Shown here: positions 19,947-27,310 of the stretch, one piece after another
Numbering within the stretch: position 1 is the stretch's first letter
How the letters are laid out: each line of letters starts with the position of its first letter
DNA from: Sphingobacterium bambusae
GTDB lineage: Bacteria; Bacteroidota; Bacteroidia; Sphingobacteriales; Sphingobacteriaceae
Assembly (NCBI RefSeq): GCF_033955345.1
Contig: NZ_CP138332.1
Coordinates: 1,488,001-1,552,000 of the forward strand
Length of the DNA stretch: 64,000 bases
Reading direction: 5' to 3'
Position numbers and translations under genes: made by a program
Notes under the pieces: generated by a model
The model's input: only the letters and a program-made list of their open reading frames with translations
Databases searched by the model: none
Told to the model about the DNA's origin: nothing

Positions 19947-19980
19947 AAAAAAAATCCCATGTCTCACGACAGGGGATTTT
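19947..19980 (-). terminator. Rho-independent terminator
   Basis: On the minus strand AAAATCCC and GGGATTTT form an 8-bp stem followed by a run of T. It lies about 130 bp after the four-helix protein gene and just before the Crp/Fnr gene, which it isolates. Confidence 0.8.
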
Positions 19981-20111
19981 CCAACAAAATTTAATTTCAA
20001 GTATCATTTCAACGTATAAACAACGCTGTTTGGTATAATTTCGTTTTATCTATCACACTTTTTTATTTAAAAAAAGTTACCATCCTATGCGCTCGCCTGA
20101 TAGGGCAAGCC

Positions 20112-20564
20112 TTAGCCAATCACCTTTGCCGCATCACGTAGCACCTTTATTTCATCGTGGCCTTGCTTAATTTCCAGACCTTGTTTCATCACAAGCGAAA
20201 GCGCTTCGCCCTTCAGCGCAGCATGATCTAGCGCTGCTTTGTAGGCGGCTTTTATGGCATCTTCTCCACGCTCGGCCTCGTTAAGCACGGCCAACCTATC
20301 GGCTCCGGTAAAAAGCGTCTTGATATCGATCCATGCACGATGCAAGGTGCTGGTCACACTACCCCCTTTTTCGGCTTCAGCTCCCTGCTGCCTAACGAAT
20401 TCGGCTAGTTCAGCGGCAAACTGTCTGCTCTGTTCACTATAATGCTGAAATACGGCTTTCAAATCCATATTACCCTCTTCCATATCGGCGATAGCTTTAT
20501 CAAAGCCCGCCACACGATCATTATTTATTTCGATCAATTCGTTTAAAACGGCTATATTTTCCAT
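20112..20564 (-). CDS. PA2169-type four-helix-bundle protein (DUF2383)
   Basis: A 150-residue all-helical protein with the ferritin-like pattern of the DUF2383/PA2169 family: NELIEINNDRVAGFDKAI, FQHYSEQSRQFAAELAEFV and GEDAIKAAYKAALDHAALK. Family members are thought to be stress-related; some have a di-metal-like helix bundle, but no enzyme activity is established. The frame reaches 20645, but the ATG at 20564 (MENIAVLNELIEI) matches the family start. No signal peptide, so cytoplasmic. It is transcribed away from the hydrolase gene at 20802. Confidence 0.85.
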   Translation of the reverse strand: MENIAVLNELIEINNDRVAGFDKAIADMEEGNMDLKAVFQHYSEQSRQFAAELAEFVRQQGAEAEKGGSVTSTLHRAWIDIKTLFTGADRLAVLNEAERGEDAIKAAYKAALDHAALKGEALSLVMKQGLEIKQGHDEIKVLRDAAKVIG

Positions 20565-20801
20565 AGTAATTTCATTTGTTCTCCGTATAGCAATACAAAA
20601 CAAAGACCATAAACAATCGTGTTTACCCCTAATCATAAGGCACATATACGCTTTTTCGTTCGTATTAATCGCTCGTTACATGTTACTTGGCCAATGCGCT
20701 ATTTTCAAAAAACAGTTATCATTATGCTGTTCGGCAAAAGAATAGCATTTCAGGAAACTTAAATAGCTTTTGGAAGTTCTCTTAAAAACAAATAAACGCG
20801 T

Positions 20802-21632
20802 ATGTCAACAGTTATAAATAAAACAGGAGCGGAAGAAGTTGCCTTAAATCTTGTCGATTACGGCACAGGACAACCTATTATATTGATTCACGGATGGCCA
20901 TTGAGCCACAAATCTTGGGAACAGCAGATCCCTGCCCTCGTGGCGGCAGGCTACCGCGTGATCGCTTACGATCGGCGCGGCTTTGGCGATTCATCGCGAC
21001 CTTGGGATGGCTACGACTATGATACGTTGGCCAGTGACCTGCATGCTATTATTGAAGAACTGCAGTTGAGCGATGTTATCTTAGCTGGGTTTTCCATGGG
21101 CGGAGGCGAGGTTGTGCGTTATATTACGAATTATGGTGAAGCCAATATCGCTAAGGTAGTTTTGATATCTTCGATCATCCCTCTGGTGAAGCAACATACC
21201 GACAACCCGGATGGCGTTCCGTCTGAAAAGTTGGAAGAAATTGCCCAAGCCTTGCAAGACGACCGCGTGGGATTTCTAAAAGGATTTCACGAGCAGTTTT
21301 ACGGGGTCGACAAAGATGCAAGCGCGGTATCGCAAGGTCAATTGGATTACGACTTTAGCATTGCTGCACACGCTGCACCACAGGCCACCGTCAAAGCTGC
21401 CGACGCTTGGGCCAACACGGATTTCCGCGCAGAATGTGCGGGCATTAGCACACCAACCTTAATCATCCATGGCAAGAAGGATGCAACAGTACCTTTCGAA
21501 ACGGCCGCTCAACAGGCGCATCAGCTTATTGCCAACAGCCTTTTAGTTACATATGATGATGCCGCGCATGGCTTAAATGTTACACATGCAGCGCGATTAA
21601 ACGAGGACTTAATCGGTTTTTTGAAAACCTAA
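20802..21632 (+). CDS. Alpha/beta hydrolase, non-heme chloroperoxidase-like
   Basis: The 276-residue protein is an alpha/beta hydrolase with oxyanion motif HGWPLSHKSWE, the nucleophile elbow GFSMGGGE (Ser98), the acid in IHGKKDATVPFE (Asp) and the base in DDAAHGLNVTH (His). This exact arrangement is typical of bacterial non-heme chloroperoxidases and related esterases; the halogenating activity is usually a side reaction of an esterase or perhydrolase. It is cytoplasmic and monocistronic, and ends at a strong terminator at 21678-21728. It is the last ordinary gene before the repeat-rich accessory region. Confidence 0.92.
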   Translation: MSTVINKTGAEEVALNLVDYGTGQPIILIHGWPLSHKSWEQQIPALVAAGYRVIAYDRRGFGDSSRPWDGYDYDTLASDLHAIIEELQLSDVILAGFSMGGGEVVRYITNYGEANIAKVVLISSIIPLVKQHTDNPDGVPSEKLEEIAQALQDDRVGFLKGFHEQFYGVDKDASAVSQGQLDYDFSIAAHAAPQATVKAADAWANTDFRAECAGISTPTLIIHGKKDATVPFETAAQQAHQLIANSLLVTYDDAAHGLNVTHAARLNEDLIGFLKT

Positions 21633-21677
21633 TATAAACGAGCCTAGAACAGCATTCGCTGACCACCATTATCTAGG

Positions 21678-21728
21678 AGGTGTTTTCCCGGGGAGCTTTT
21701 CCAAGCAGATGGGGAGACACCTTTTTTT
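21678..21728 (+). terminator. Terminator of the hydrolase gene
   Basis: AGGTGT at 21678-21683 pairs with ACACCT at 21717-21722, with inner pairing of the CCC and GGGG blocks, followed by a run of T. Confidence 0.75.
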
Positions 21729-21800
21729 AACAAATTGACATCATTTGTTAAAAAAACTGATATGCCGAAATCAATATAACATGGCAGGTATTGTTCAAAT

Positions 21801-22097
21801 CTGCCATTTCCGACTAGTAAGATGAAACATCCGACGGAAAATGAAGAGCATCCAACCTAAGCGGCAAAGTAACTTACGTATCTTGCAAACCTTCCAACGG
21901 TAAATCATAGGTATCCTACGGTAGCGAGAAAGCATCCGACGGAAAAGAGAAAGCATCTGACGGGAAAGCTGGAGTATCCTACTGAAAAGACAAAGTATCC
22001 AACGTAAAATATGCTTCATCTGACGTAAATGTTGTAGCATCTGACGTAAAATGTATTGTATCTTACCGTTAGACAACATCATCTTACTAGTCCGATG
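21801..22097. repeat. Repeat array A: degenerate 21-bp tandem units bounded by a 14-bp inverted repeat
   Basis: About a dozen units with a core like GCATCCGACGGAAAA recur with a spacing close to 21 bp (cores near 21828, 21848, 21932, 21953, 21974, 21996, 22016, 22038, 22059). The core varies in a restricted way: CCGAC, CCAAC, CCTAC, CTGAC, CTTAC. The first 23 nt (21801-21823) are shared with array B with three mismatches. GACTAGTAAGATGA at 21812-21825 is repeated exactly in inverted form at 22079-22092, so the array has perfect 14-bp terminal inverted repeats. The - strand is open here for 95 codons with a seven-residue period, probably a by-product of the 21-bp period. Confidence 0.85.
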
Positions 22098-22364
22098 GCT
22101 TGCCGCACCTATCCGACAATGTTCCGACAGGGTAGTCCTGGTTCTCGGCAGTTATCCCCACTTGTTGCCGTATATACCACAAGTCTTCCTCAAGGTAAAG
22201 ATATGTTGCGTTCAAGTTTGGCAGATGGTGAATACTATTCTTTGGATTGCGCTTGGGGGAGGGAGGCTTTAGAAACATGATCTCCAATATATCTTGGCCT
22301 TCCGACAATCTTCCGTACTATGCAGTAAGAATGTAATTAGATGACTAAGTGACAATTGATGTTG

Positions 22365-22428
22365 GTGATATAGTGAAATGCTGATAAGGTGACATAGTGA
22401 TAAGGTGACGATTGATTGCGGTGATCTA
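22365..22428. repeat. Tandem degenerate octamer tract, GTGAYANR type
   Basis: Eight consecutive 8-bp units read gtgatata, gtgaaatg, ctgataag, gtgacata, gtgataag, gtgacgat, tgattgcg, gtgatcta. The same family of units recurs at 23618-23673, about 23920-23943, 25449-25488 and 25852-25867. The region between array A and this tract (22098-22364) shows no gene. Confidence 0.75.
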
Positions 22429-22473
22429 AAGGTTCCGCTTATCGCACTACGCTATACGCTCTACCATGAAAAA

Positions 22474-23520
22474 CTATAACGCTTCAATATCTGTAACAGA
22501 AAGGCCTGTAACTTTAGCAATATCAGCAACAGAAAGTTCCATTTTTTTGAGTTCTAGTGCTATCGCCATAGCCTTCCGCCGTTCACCTTCTTCTAAACCT
22601 TCTTCCCTTCCTTGTTCCAATCCCCGCTCTAAACCTTGTTCTCGTCCTTGTTCTAAACCTTTTTCCAAACCTTCTACTAAACCTTGCGCCAAACCTCTCT
22701 CTAAACCCTGTTCTAAACCTTGTTCCCGTCCTTTTTCTAACCCTCTTTCTAAGCCTTGCTTCAAGCCGTTCTCAATTGCATCTGCTAGATCCAGCTCTTG
22801 AGTTTCACGAATGGAGAAGGCATCCCATTTGCGTTTTAAACTTACATCATACATATTTCTTTCCTCCTTATTTAACTGTGTGTAGGCAGCGATATCAAAC
22901 AGTCGCTCAAATATAGGCTTCCGTAGATAGACCGAAAGTTTTTTCAGCTTAGACATATTCTTCAGCACATAAAGCCACCGATCGAGATCCGTCTGTAATT
23001 CAACCTCTTCCTTATCAAATTTAACTAATTCTATGTAAGTATATCCCAATTGTTTATAAAAAACTTTTCCCGTATTTGTATCACACAGCCCGATTTCGTG
23101 AATATAACGTCCATCACCGTCGTGATCGGGCATCGGGAATCCATCTAACAACACAATAATGTATACTTCGCCGATTGCATAGTTCCAGCCAAGGCGATTA
23201 CCTTTGGGCGCCATATCGGCAATCAGTTTGCTCCCATAATATAACATCCGACGTTTCAGATTTCGCTGCATACTGCGCTGCACCTCAATCAGGAACGTTT
23301 CCCCACTGTCCGTCGTGCACACTAGGTCGAAGATCACTGTGCCTATATCTTCGGCTTCACCTACATGCTCGTTCTTCCCGTAGTGAAAGTCCGCTATATG
23401 TTTGCGCCCGTGGAACAACTCGTTCAAAAAGGACTTTAAAAATTCCTTGCTCGTCTCCGATCCAAAGATTCGCTTAAAGCCGAAATCCGTCGTCAAATCA
23501 ATGAACTTAGGAGCATGCAT
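22474..23520 (-). CDS. Rpn-family recombination-promoting nuclease (PD-(D/E)XK) with E-x-G-L repeat linker
   Basis: The N-terminal 250 residues match the Rpn/transposase_31-like PD-(D/E)XK family: LTTDFGFKRIFGSE, then the nuclease core FDLVC (Asp65) and FLIEVQ (Glu79, Gln81), followed by RRMLYYGSKL. Rpn proteins (RpnA-E in E. coli) cut DNA and increase RecA-independent recombination. Residues about 255-315 are a run of four-residue repeats of the GLEQ/GLER kind, encoded by 12-bp DNA repeats at about 22583-22770. The C-terminus (LELKKMELSVADIAKVTGLS) looks like a small helix-turn-helix. Repeat-length variation in the linker is common in this family. It sits alone among noncoding repeats and may act on them. 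Confidence 0.93.
   Translation of the reverse strand: MHAPKFIDLTTDFGFKRIFGSETSKEFLKSFLNELFHGRKHIADFHYGKNEHVGEAEDIGTVIFDLVCTTDSGETFLIEVQRSMQRNLKRRMLYYGSKLIADMAPKGNRLGWNYAIGEVYIIVLLDGFPMPDHDGDGRYIHEIGLCDTNTGKVFYKQLGYTYIELVKFDKEEVELQTDLDRWLYVLKNMSKLKKLSVYLRKPIFERLFDIAAYTQLNKEERNMYDVSLKRKWDAFSIRETQELDLADAIENGLKQGLERGLEKGREQGLEQGLERGLAQGLVEGLEKGLEQGREQGLERGLEQGREEGLEEGERRKAMAIALELKKMELSVADIAKVTGLSVTDIEAL
22583..22770 (-). repeat. 12-bp tandem repeats inside the Rpn nuclease gene
   Basis: About fifteen tandem copies of a 12-nt unit encode repeated Glu-x-Gly-Leu or Arg-Glu-Gln-Gly steps. In-frame expansions or losses would change only the linker length, so this is a likely site of length polymorphism between strains. 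Confidence 0.85.
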
Positions 23521-23617
23521 CGTTATTTATATTTGGTTTCAAAGCCAAAGTTAAGGACGTTCTTTGGGAGTAGTCGGTTGTTAAACGGATATAAACGTTT
23601 AAGTTCGGTTAAAAAAG

Positions 23618-23673
23618 GTGATGTAGTGACATAGTGATAAGGTGATATAGTGACGGAATGACGAGCTGATCGC
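23618..23673. repeat. Second octamer tract upstream of the Rpn gene
   Basis: Seven consecutive 8-bp units (gtgatgta, gtgacata, gtgataag, gtgatata, gtgacgga, atgacgag, ctgatcgc) of the same family as at 22365. It lies 97 bp upstream of the Rpn start codon and leads into element R1. Between 23521 and 23617 nothing else was recognised; a promoter for the Rpn gene must lie here. Confidence 0.75.
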
Positions 23674-23738
23674 GGAAATCTCTATAGTTGTCGCTATCCT
23701 TATCTACACACTCTGTACTCACTACTAAGTACTTTCTT

Positions 23739-24302
23739 GTCCCTAAGCCCGGGACGGGGCGATACTTTTGTAGGGCAAAAGTATCCAAAACCATGTCGCG
23801 AATTTTTGTTGCATCCTTGTGGGACAGTGCAGAGGCAAATGTCTACAGACGCAACAAAAATAAGGCGACCTTCGTGTTAATATTAGGTAGGTGCAGTAAT
23901 TGCATAGTTTGTGAATTTAGTGACGAGGTGACATAGTTACGAAGATCACAGCGATAACTTTAGGATTTACCGCGACCTTATCGCATTACTCAATACGCAT
24001 TACGCACTACTATAAATAGCGATCGAAAAGCTACATCATACGGTAACCGTTTAACGCAACTCTTCCAGTCTCCTTCCAAGTGCTGGGAAACAAAGAACAT
24101 GTTTAGGGAATCGAGGGATGGACAAAGCCTAGAAATTATGTCGGAATCGCATCCAAAGCGATTTCGACGTTATTTCAGCTTTACCAAACATGTTGCTTTG
24201 TGCGCGCCGGACTTGCGCGAGAGGGCATCTGAAGGAGACGAAGGCTTTTGAGCACTTTTGGCTTTCAAAAGTGCTACCCTGGCGTGGCGAACGGCGGAAG
24301 GG
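23739..24302. repeat. Element R1: structured noncoding repeat, copy 1
   Basis: A 564-bp stretch that recurs at 25244-25836 in the same orientation. It is packed with inverted repeats: GTCCC/GGGAC (23739-23755), ATACTTTTG/CAAAAGTAT with a 5-nt loop (23762-23784), GTCGC-gaa-TTTTTGTTGC with its complement (23795-23869), the palindrome ACGGTAACCGT (24040-24050), CAAAG-ACATGTTT with its complement (24091-24200) enclosing GTCGGAATCGC/GCGATTTCGAC (24140-24168), and AGCACTTTTG/CAAAAGTGCT (24251-24275). An open frame crosses its first part, but differences between the copies are not protein-like. Confidence 0.88.
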
Positions 24303-24488
24303 TTTAAGGGATGGGATGATAAGGTAAGGTAGTAATAGCGGTGATCTTTAATTTAGCGCTACCCTTATCTACATACTCCGTACAAAATACTAACTACTAT
24401 TCATCGGCTAACGGTGGAAAGGATTTGACAAAATCTGCAAATTTGGGGATTGCAGAGATGAATATGTAGATCAGCCCACGGCGGAAAC
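24303..24488. other. Spacer between R1 and array B
   Basis: No gene is visible. It contains short degenerate echoes of the octamer family (gatgataag, near 24315) and of the motif around 23700 (ccttatctacatactccgtac near 24366), so it is probably decayed repeat sequence. Confidence 0.5.
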
Positions 24489-24785
24489 CTGCCATTTTTG
24501 ACAAGTAAGATAAAGTAAATGACTTTAACTTTACGCTATCCGATAGAAAGATTATAGCATCTTACTTAAAAGATAACGCATCTGACAGTAAAAAGAAACC
24601 ATCTTACTGTCATGTAAAAGCATCCAACAGTAAAAAATAAGCACCCGACAATAAAAAGAGTGTATCCGACTTAAAAAATAACGCATCTGACATAGAAGTT
24701 GACTCATCCTACAGCAAGATGTAGCCATCCGACTTTAAAAATAGTTCATCTTGTTGTCGGATGAAATCAAACTACTAGTCGGATG
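24489..24785. repeat. Repeat array B: degenerate 21-22-bp tandem units
   Basis: Starts with the 23-nt leader shared with array A (24489-24511). About ten units follow, with cores such as GCATCTGACAGTAAAA, GCATCCAACAGTAAAA and GTATCCGACTTAAAA, at a spacing near 21-22 bp. It closes with ACTAGTCGGATG (24774-24785), nearly identical to the ACTAGTCCGATG that closes array A (22086-22097). The unit consensus is the same as in A, but with A-richer tails. Confidence 0.82.
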
Positions 24786-24894
24786 AGTCAAACTTCTTTG
24801 CAAATATGCCAACGGATAGGTAAGGACAAATCCTTCGCTTTAACCTACTTTCGTCTAATGCACGAAGCAGATTTTCTTCAAAATAGCCACCCGT

Positions 24895-25107
24895 TCAGAT
24901 TAAGCGCATTGGTTTGAGAATCTTCTTCTTTAGATTGCGATTATACGTGGTCTCCGTCATATTCATTAGCTTCATTACATCTTGCTTGCTGTATATCTTC
25001 CACTCGGCCAAGGGCGGTTTATCGATAAATGATATTGCAACTATTTTCTGTAGCGCATCATCAATGTCGCTAAGCTGCATGACATCAATATCTATATATT
25101 TTCTCAT
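24895..25107 (-). CDS. Small helix-turn-helix-like protein, possibly truncated
   Basis: A 70-residue ORF from an ATG at 25107. The C-terminal half (YSKQDVMKLMNMTETTYNRNL) reads like the excisionase/MerR-type helix-turn-helix seen in small DNA-binding proteins of Bacteroidota mobile elements, and the following KKKILKPMRL like the wing. The N-terminal half (DIDVMQLSDIDDALQKIV) resembles the short helical lead of those proteins. It stops where relatives usually continue by some 15-20 residues, so it may have lost its end. It lies between array B and element R2. Function not known; DNA binding is inferred from the motif only. Confidence 0.5.
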   Translation of the reverse strand: MRKYIDIDVMQLSDIDDALQKIVAISFIDKPPLAEWKIYSKQDVMKLMNMTETTYNRNLKKKILKPMRLI

Positions 25108-25243
25108 AATCAGTCAGTTCTTGTACAACAGGGTTTTATCGAAAGTTGAGCATACCATTTCGAATTGTTACTGGTTACGGCTACGCTATTCTTATCGCAA
25201 TACCCATTGCGCAATACTCTTTTTCCCTTTCAGGGACTGGTTC

Positions 25244-25836
25244 GTCCCTAAGCCCGAGACAGGTACGTCCCTAAGTCCGGGACAGGGGCCTTACTTTTGT
25301 GGGGCAAAAGTATCCAAAACCCTGTCGCGAATTTTTGTTGCATCCTTATTAGGTAGTGCAAAGGCTAGTGTCTACAGACGCAACAAAAATAAGGCGACCT
25401 TCCTGTTAATACTTGGCAAGTGCGGTAATGGTATAGTTTTCAAATTTAGTGACAAAGTGATATGGTGACATAGTTACAATTGATAGCGGCGTCTTATAAT
25501 TTACCGCGACCTTATCCCAATACGCAATACTCACTACCCAATACCATTTCCCAGCTATCGAAAAGCTACATCATACGGTAACCGTTTAACTTCACTTTTC
25601 CAGTCTCGTTCCAAGTGCTGGGAAACAGAGAACATGTTTGGGGAATCGAGGGATGGACACAGCCTAGAAATTATGTCGGAATCGCATCCAAAGCGATTTC
25701 GACGTTATTTCAGCTTTACCAAACATGTTGCTTTGTGCGCACCGGACTTGCGCGAGAGAGCGTCTGAAGGAGACAAAGGCTTTTGAGCACTTTTGGCCTT
25801 CAAAAGTGCTGCCCTCCGTGGCGAACGGCGGAAGGG
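25244..25836. repeat. Element R2: structured noncoding repeat, copy 2
   Basis: Second copy of R1. The leading GTCCC/GGGAC hairpin unit is itself duplicated (25244 and 25267-25283). The GTCGC...GCGAC stem (25324-25398) has both arms identical to R1, while the loop between them differs at about nine positions. Also kept are ACGGTAACCGT (25575-25585), the AACATGTTT/AAACATGTT pair, the GTCGGAATCGC stem and AGCACTTTTG/CAAAAGTGCT (25786-25810). Conservation of arms over loops argues for a structural role in DNA or RNA. Confidence 0.88.
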
Positions 25837-26187
25837 ATTGAAGGGGGTATAGTGATAAGGTGACGATTTCGCACCAACCATTCTTCATCTAAAGGACTCT
25901 GAGCAAGCTCATCTCCACGTAAAAAGGGGATGCGCATAAGTTTCCTACTATCCGACTCATTTGAAACGCCCATAAATTGCGTTTTAAAAGGCACAAGACT
26001 ACTGATACCGAGCGACAAATTAGCAAGACCGAACACCGATAGCAAAAAATTTGTTACCCTTCCTAATCAACAAATTCAACCAACACACAAAATTCTAAAT
26101 TATTAGATTTTTATTAACAAAATGATAACAATCTGGACACACACCGAAATTAACTGATCACTAAATTTGTATAACTAATTTACAATA
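25837..26187. promoter_or_regulatory. Intergenic region with a TAAATTTG box upstream of the barrel-MACPF unit
   Basis: After a last octamer remnant (25852-25867) the sequence becomes AT-rich. TAAATTTG at 26162-26169 fits the TAnnTTTG -7 pattern and lies 18 bp before an ATG at 26188. No TTG stands at the ideal distance upstream, so the promoter call is tentative. A minus-strand frame (25800-26045) was not accepted as a gene. Confidence 0.45.
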
Positions 26188-26283
26188 ATGAAATTAAAGA
26201 GTGCCGATACTGATATTAATCCTTTAAACGTAGATCAAGCATATCATTGCTTTACCAAAAGCATTCCAATACAAAATAAATAA
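26188..26283 (+). CDS. Possible 31-residue small ORF
   Basis: ATG at 26188 to TAA at 26281-26283, reading MKLKSADTDINPLNV then DQAYHCFTKSIPIQNK. It has no signal peptide or membrane segment and one cysteine. It begins 18 bp after a TAnnTTTG box, which is the main reason to list it. It could be a leader peptide, a small regulator of the following genes or simply chance. No family was recognised. Confidence 0.3.
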   Translation: MKLKSADTDINPLNVDQAYHCFTKSIPIQNK

Positions 26284-26371
26284 AAGCCCACACTATCTGT
26301 TGCACACGACGGTCTAAAAAAAGTAGAAATTAAATAACTTATGAAAGATAATCCTAACACTTTATATCTTC

Positions 26372-27307
26372 GTGCTATTAATTAAAGCTACACTTCTAAT
26401 CTGCTTCTTCTGTCCCTGTTACTCCTTGGTTGCGCAAGTATCACACAGAACTATTTTACGAGATTTTGAGCTTGACTCTAATGAGACTAGCTTTAGTTCA
26501 AAGAAAGACCATTCTCTAAGCCTAGTTGAGCGAATTGAGTTAAACAAAATCTATTCTATCAGTTCATTTAGTTGGTCAATTGCAGGACCTAAAAATGTAC
26601 CTAATGTATTATCCGAGTTAGTTTGGAAAAATCTACAGTCTTACGGCGTGAGTATGAATACAAAATTACGATTCACGCAGATAATAGCTCCTCTGATAAC
26701 AGTCCACTTAGAAAAAAACCTCAAAGGTACGGTGACCGATAAAGATTTTACAGCGGATAATCGTCAAGAAATTGGATATAGCAGAGATTTTGATAGTCAA
26801 GATGGCTATTACAGAAAAGTATCGTTACTACAACCAATAAATAGAAAGCAAAATCTTCTTATTGGTCTTTCATCATCATTTCAAAAATTAATTATTTTCC
26901 ACTCCGAGGCTCCTAAAAACAGTGAATACAAAGCTATTTGGCTGGGGTTAGAAGGGAAATCATCGAATGACCTTTATAATCGAAAACGATTTACCATCAA
27001 GTTCGAAAACGATATTAGATTGTCAAGGTACACCGCTATTGGCACTTGGACGCTTCGTGATGATCTCAAACAACCTAACAGTTTCAAGCACTATACATTT
27101 CTAGGAGAGCTTGAAAGCGCGGTAAATCTTCTATTTAATCTGCATAGAAATATTTCAACAGGAGCGGGATGCCAATTAACGCTCCAAAAATCATTAAAAG
27201 GGGAAGATATCTTATTTTTTTCTAATGGAGACATCGCAAGTACTCAGCTTAATGGCGTCAATGGACGTCGGTTTATGTGCTTTTTTTTATTAAACATCAA
27301 ATTATAG
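26372..27307 (+). CDS. Predicted beta-barrel outer membrane protein next to the MACPF gene
   Basis: About 311 residues with an N-terminal signal peptide (cleavage after SLVAQ) and then alternating polar and hydrophobic strands typical of an outer-membrane barrel. Residues 66-93 contain FSWSIAGPKNVPNVLSEL followed by VWKNLQSYGV, a pattern I recall from omptin-like barrels related to the protochlamydia outer membrane protein family. The start is uncertain: GTG at 26372 is the best standard codon, ATT at 26381 would give a neater signal peptide, and an ATG at 26341 is out of frame by one base. The stop is 3 bp before the MACPF start, so the two are co-translated. By analogy with BSAP loci it could be the toxin's own resistant target or an immunity partner. 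Confidence 0.7.
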   Translation: MLLIKATLLICFFCPCYSLVAQVSHRTILRDFELDSNETSFSSKKDHSLSLVERIELNKIYSISSFSWSIAGPKNVPNVLSELVWKNLQSYGVSMNTKLRFTQIIAPLITVHLEKNLKGTVTDKDFTADNRQEIGYSRDFDSQDGYYRKVSLLQPINRKQNLLIGLSSSFQKLIIFHSEAPKNSEYKAIWLGLEGKSSNDLYNRKRFTIKFENDIRLSRYTAIGTWTLRDDLKQPNSFKHYTFLGELESAVNLLFNLHRNISTGAGCQLTLQKSLKGEDILFFSNGDIASTQLNGVNGRRFMCFFLLNIKL

Positions 27308-27310
27308 ATT

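Noticed and set aside
21795..22082. 95-codon minus-strand frame over array A with a seven-residue period, like a coiled coil
   Set aside because: The period follows from the 21-bp DNA repeat, the composition is odd (Met, Arg, Leu, Trp) and array B is not open in the equivalent frame.
21801..24785. The 21-bp arrays as CRISPR arrays
   Set aside because: The units lack constant repeats separated by unique spacers; every part of the unit varies, the spacing is too short and no cas gene is present.
23688..25468. Similar frames in R1 (23688-23936) and R2 (24914-25468) sharing sequences such as RRNKNKAT
   Set aside because: The copies differ as often at amino-acid-changing as at silent positions, and the best-kept parts are the hairpin arms; the frames start in unrelated sequence.
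25800..26045. 81-codon minus-strand frame running from intergenic DNA into R2
   Set aside because: It begins only with a TTG, has no recognisable domain and its end is repeat sequence; it may be the remnant of an older gene, but this cannot be supported.
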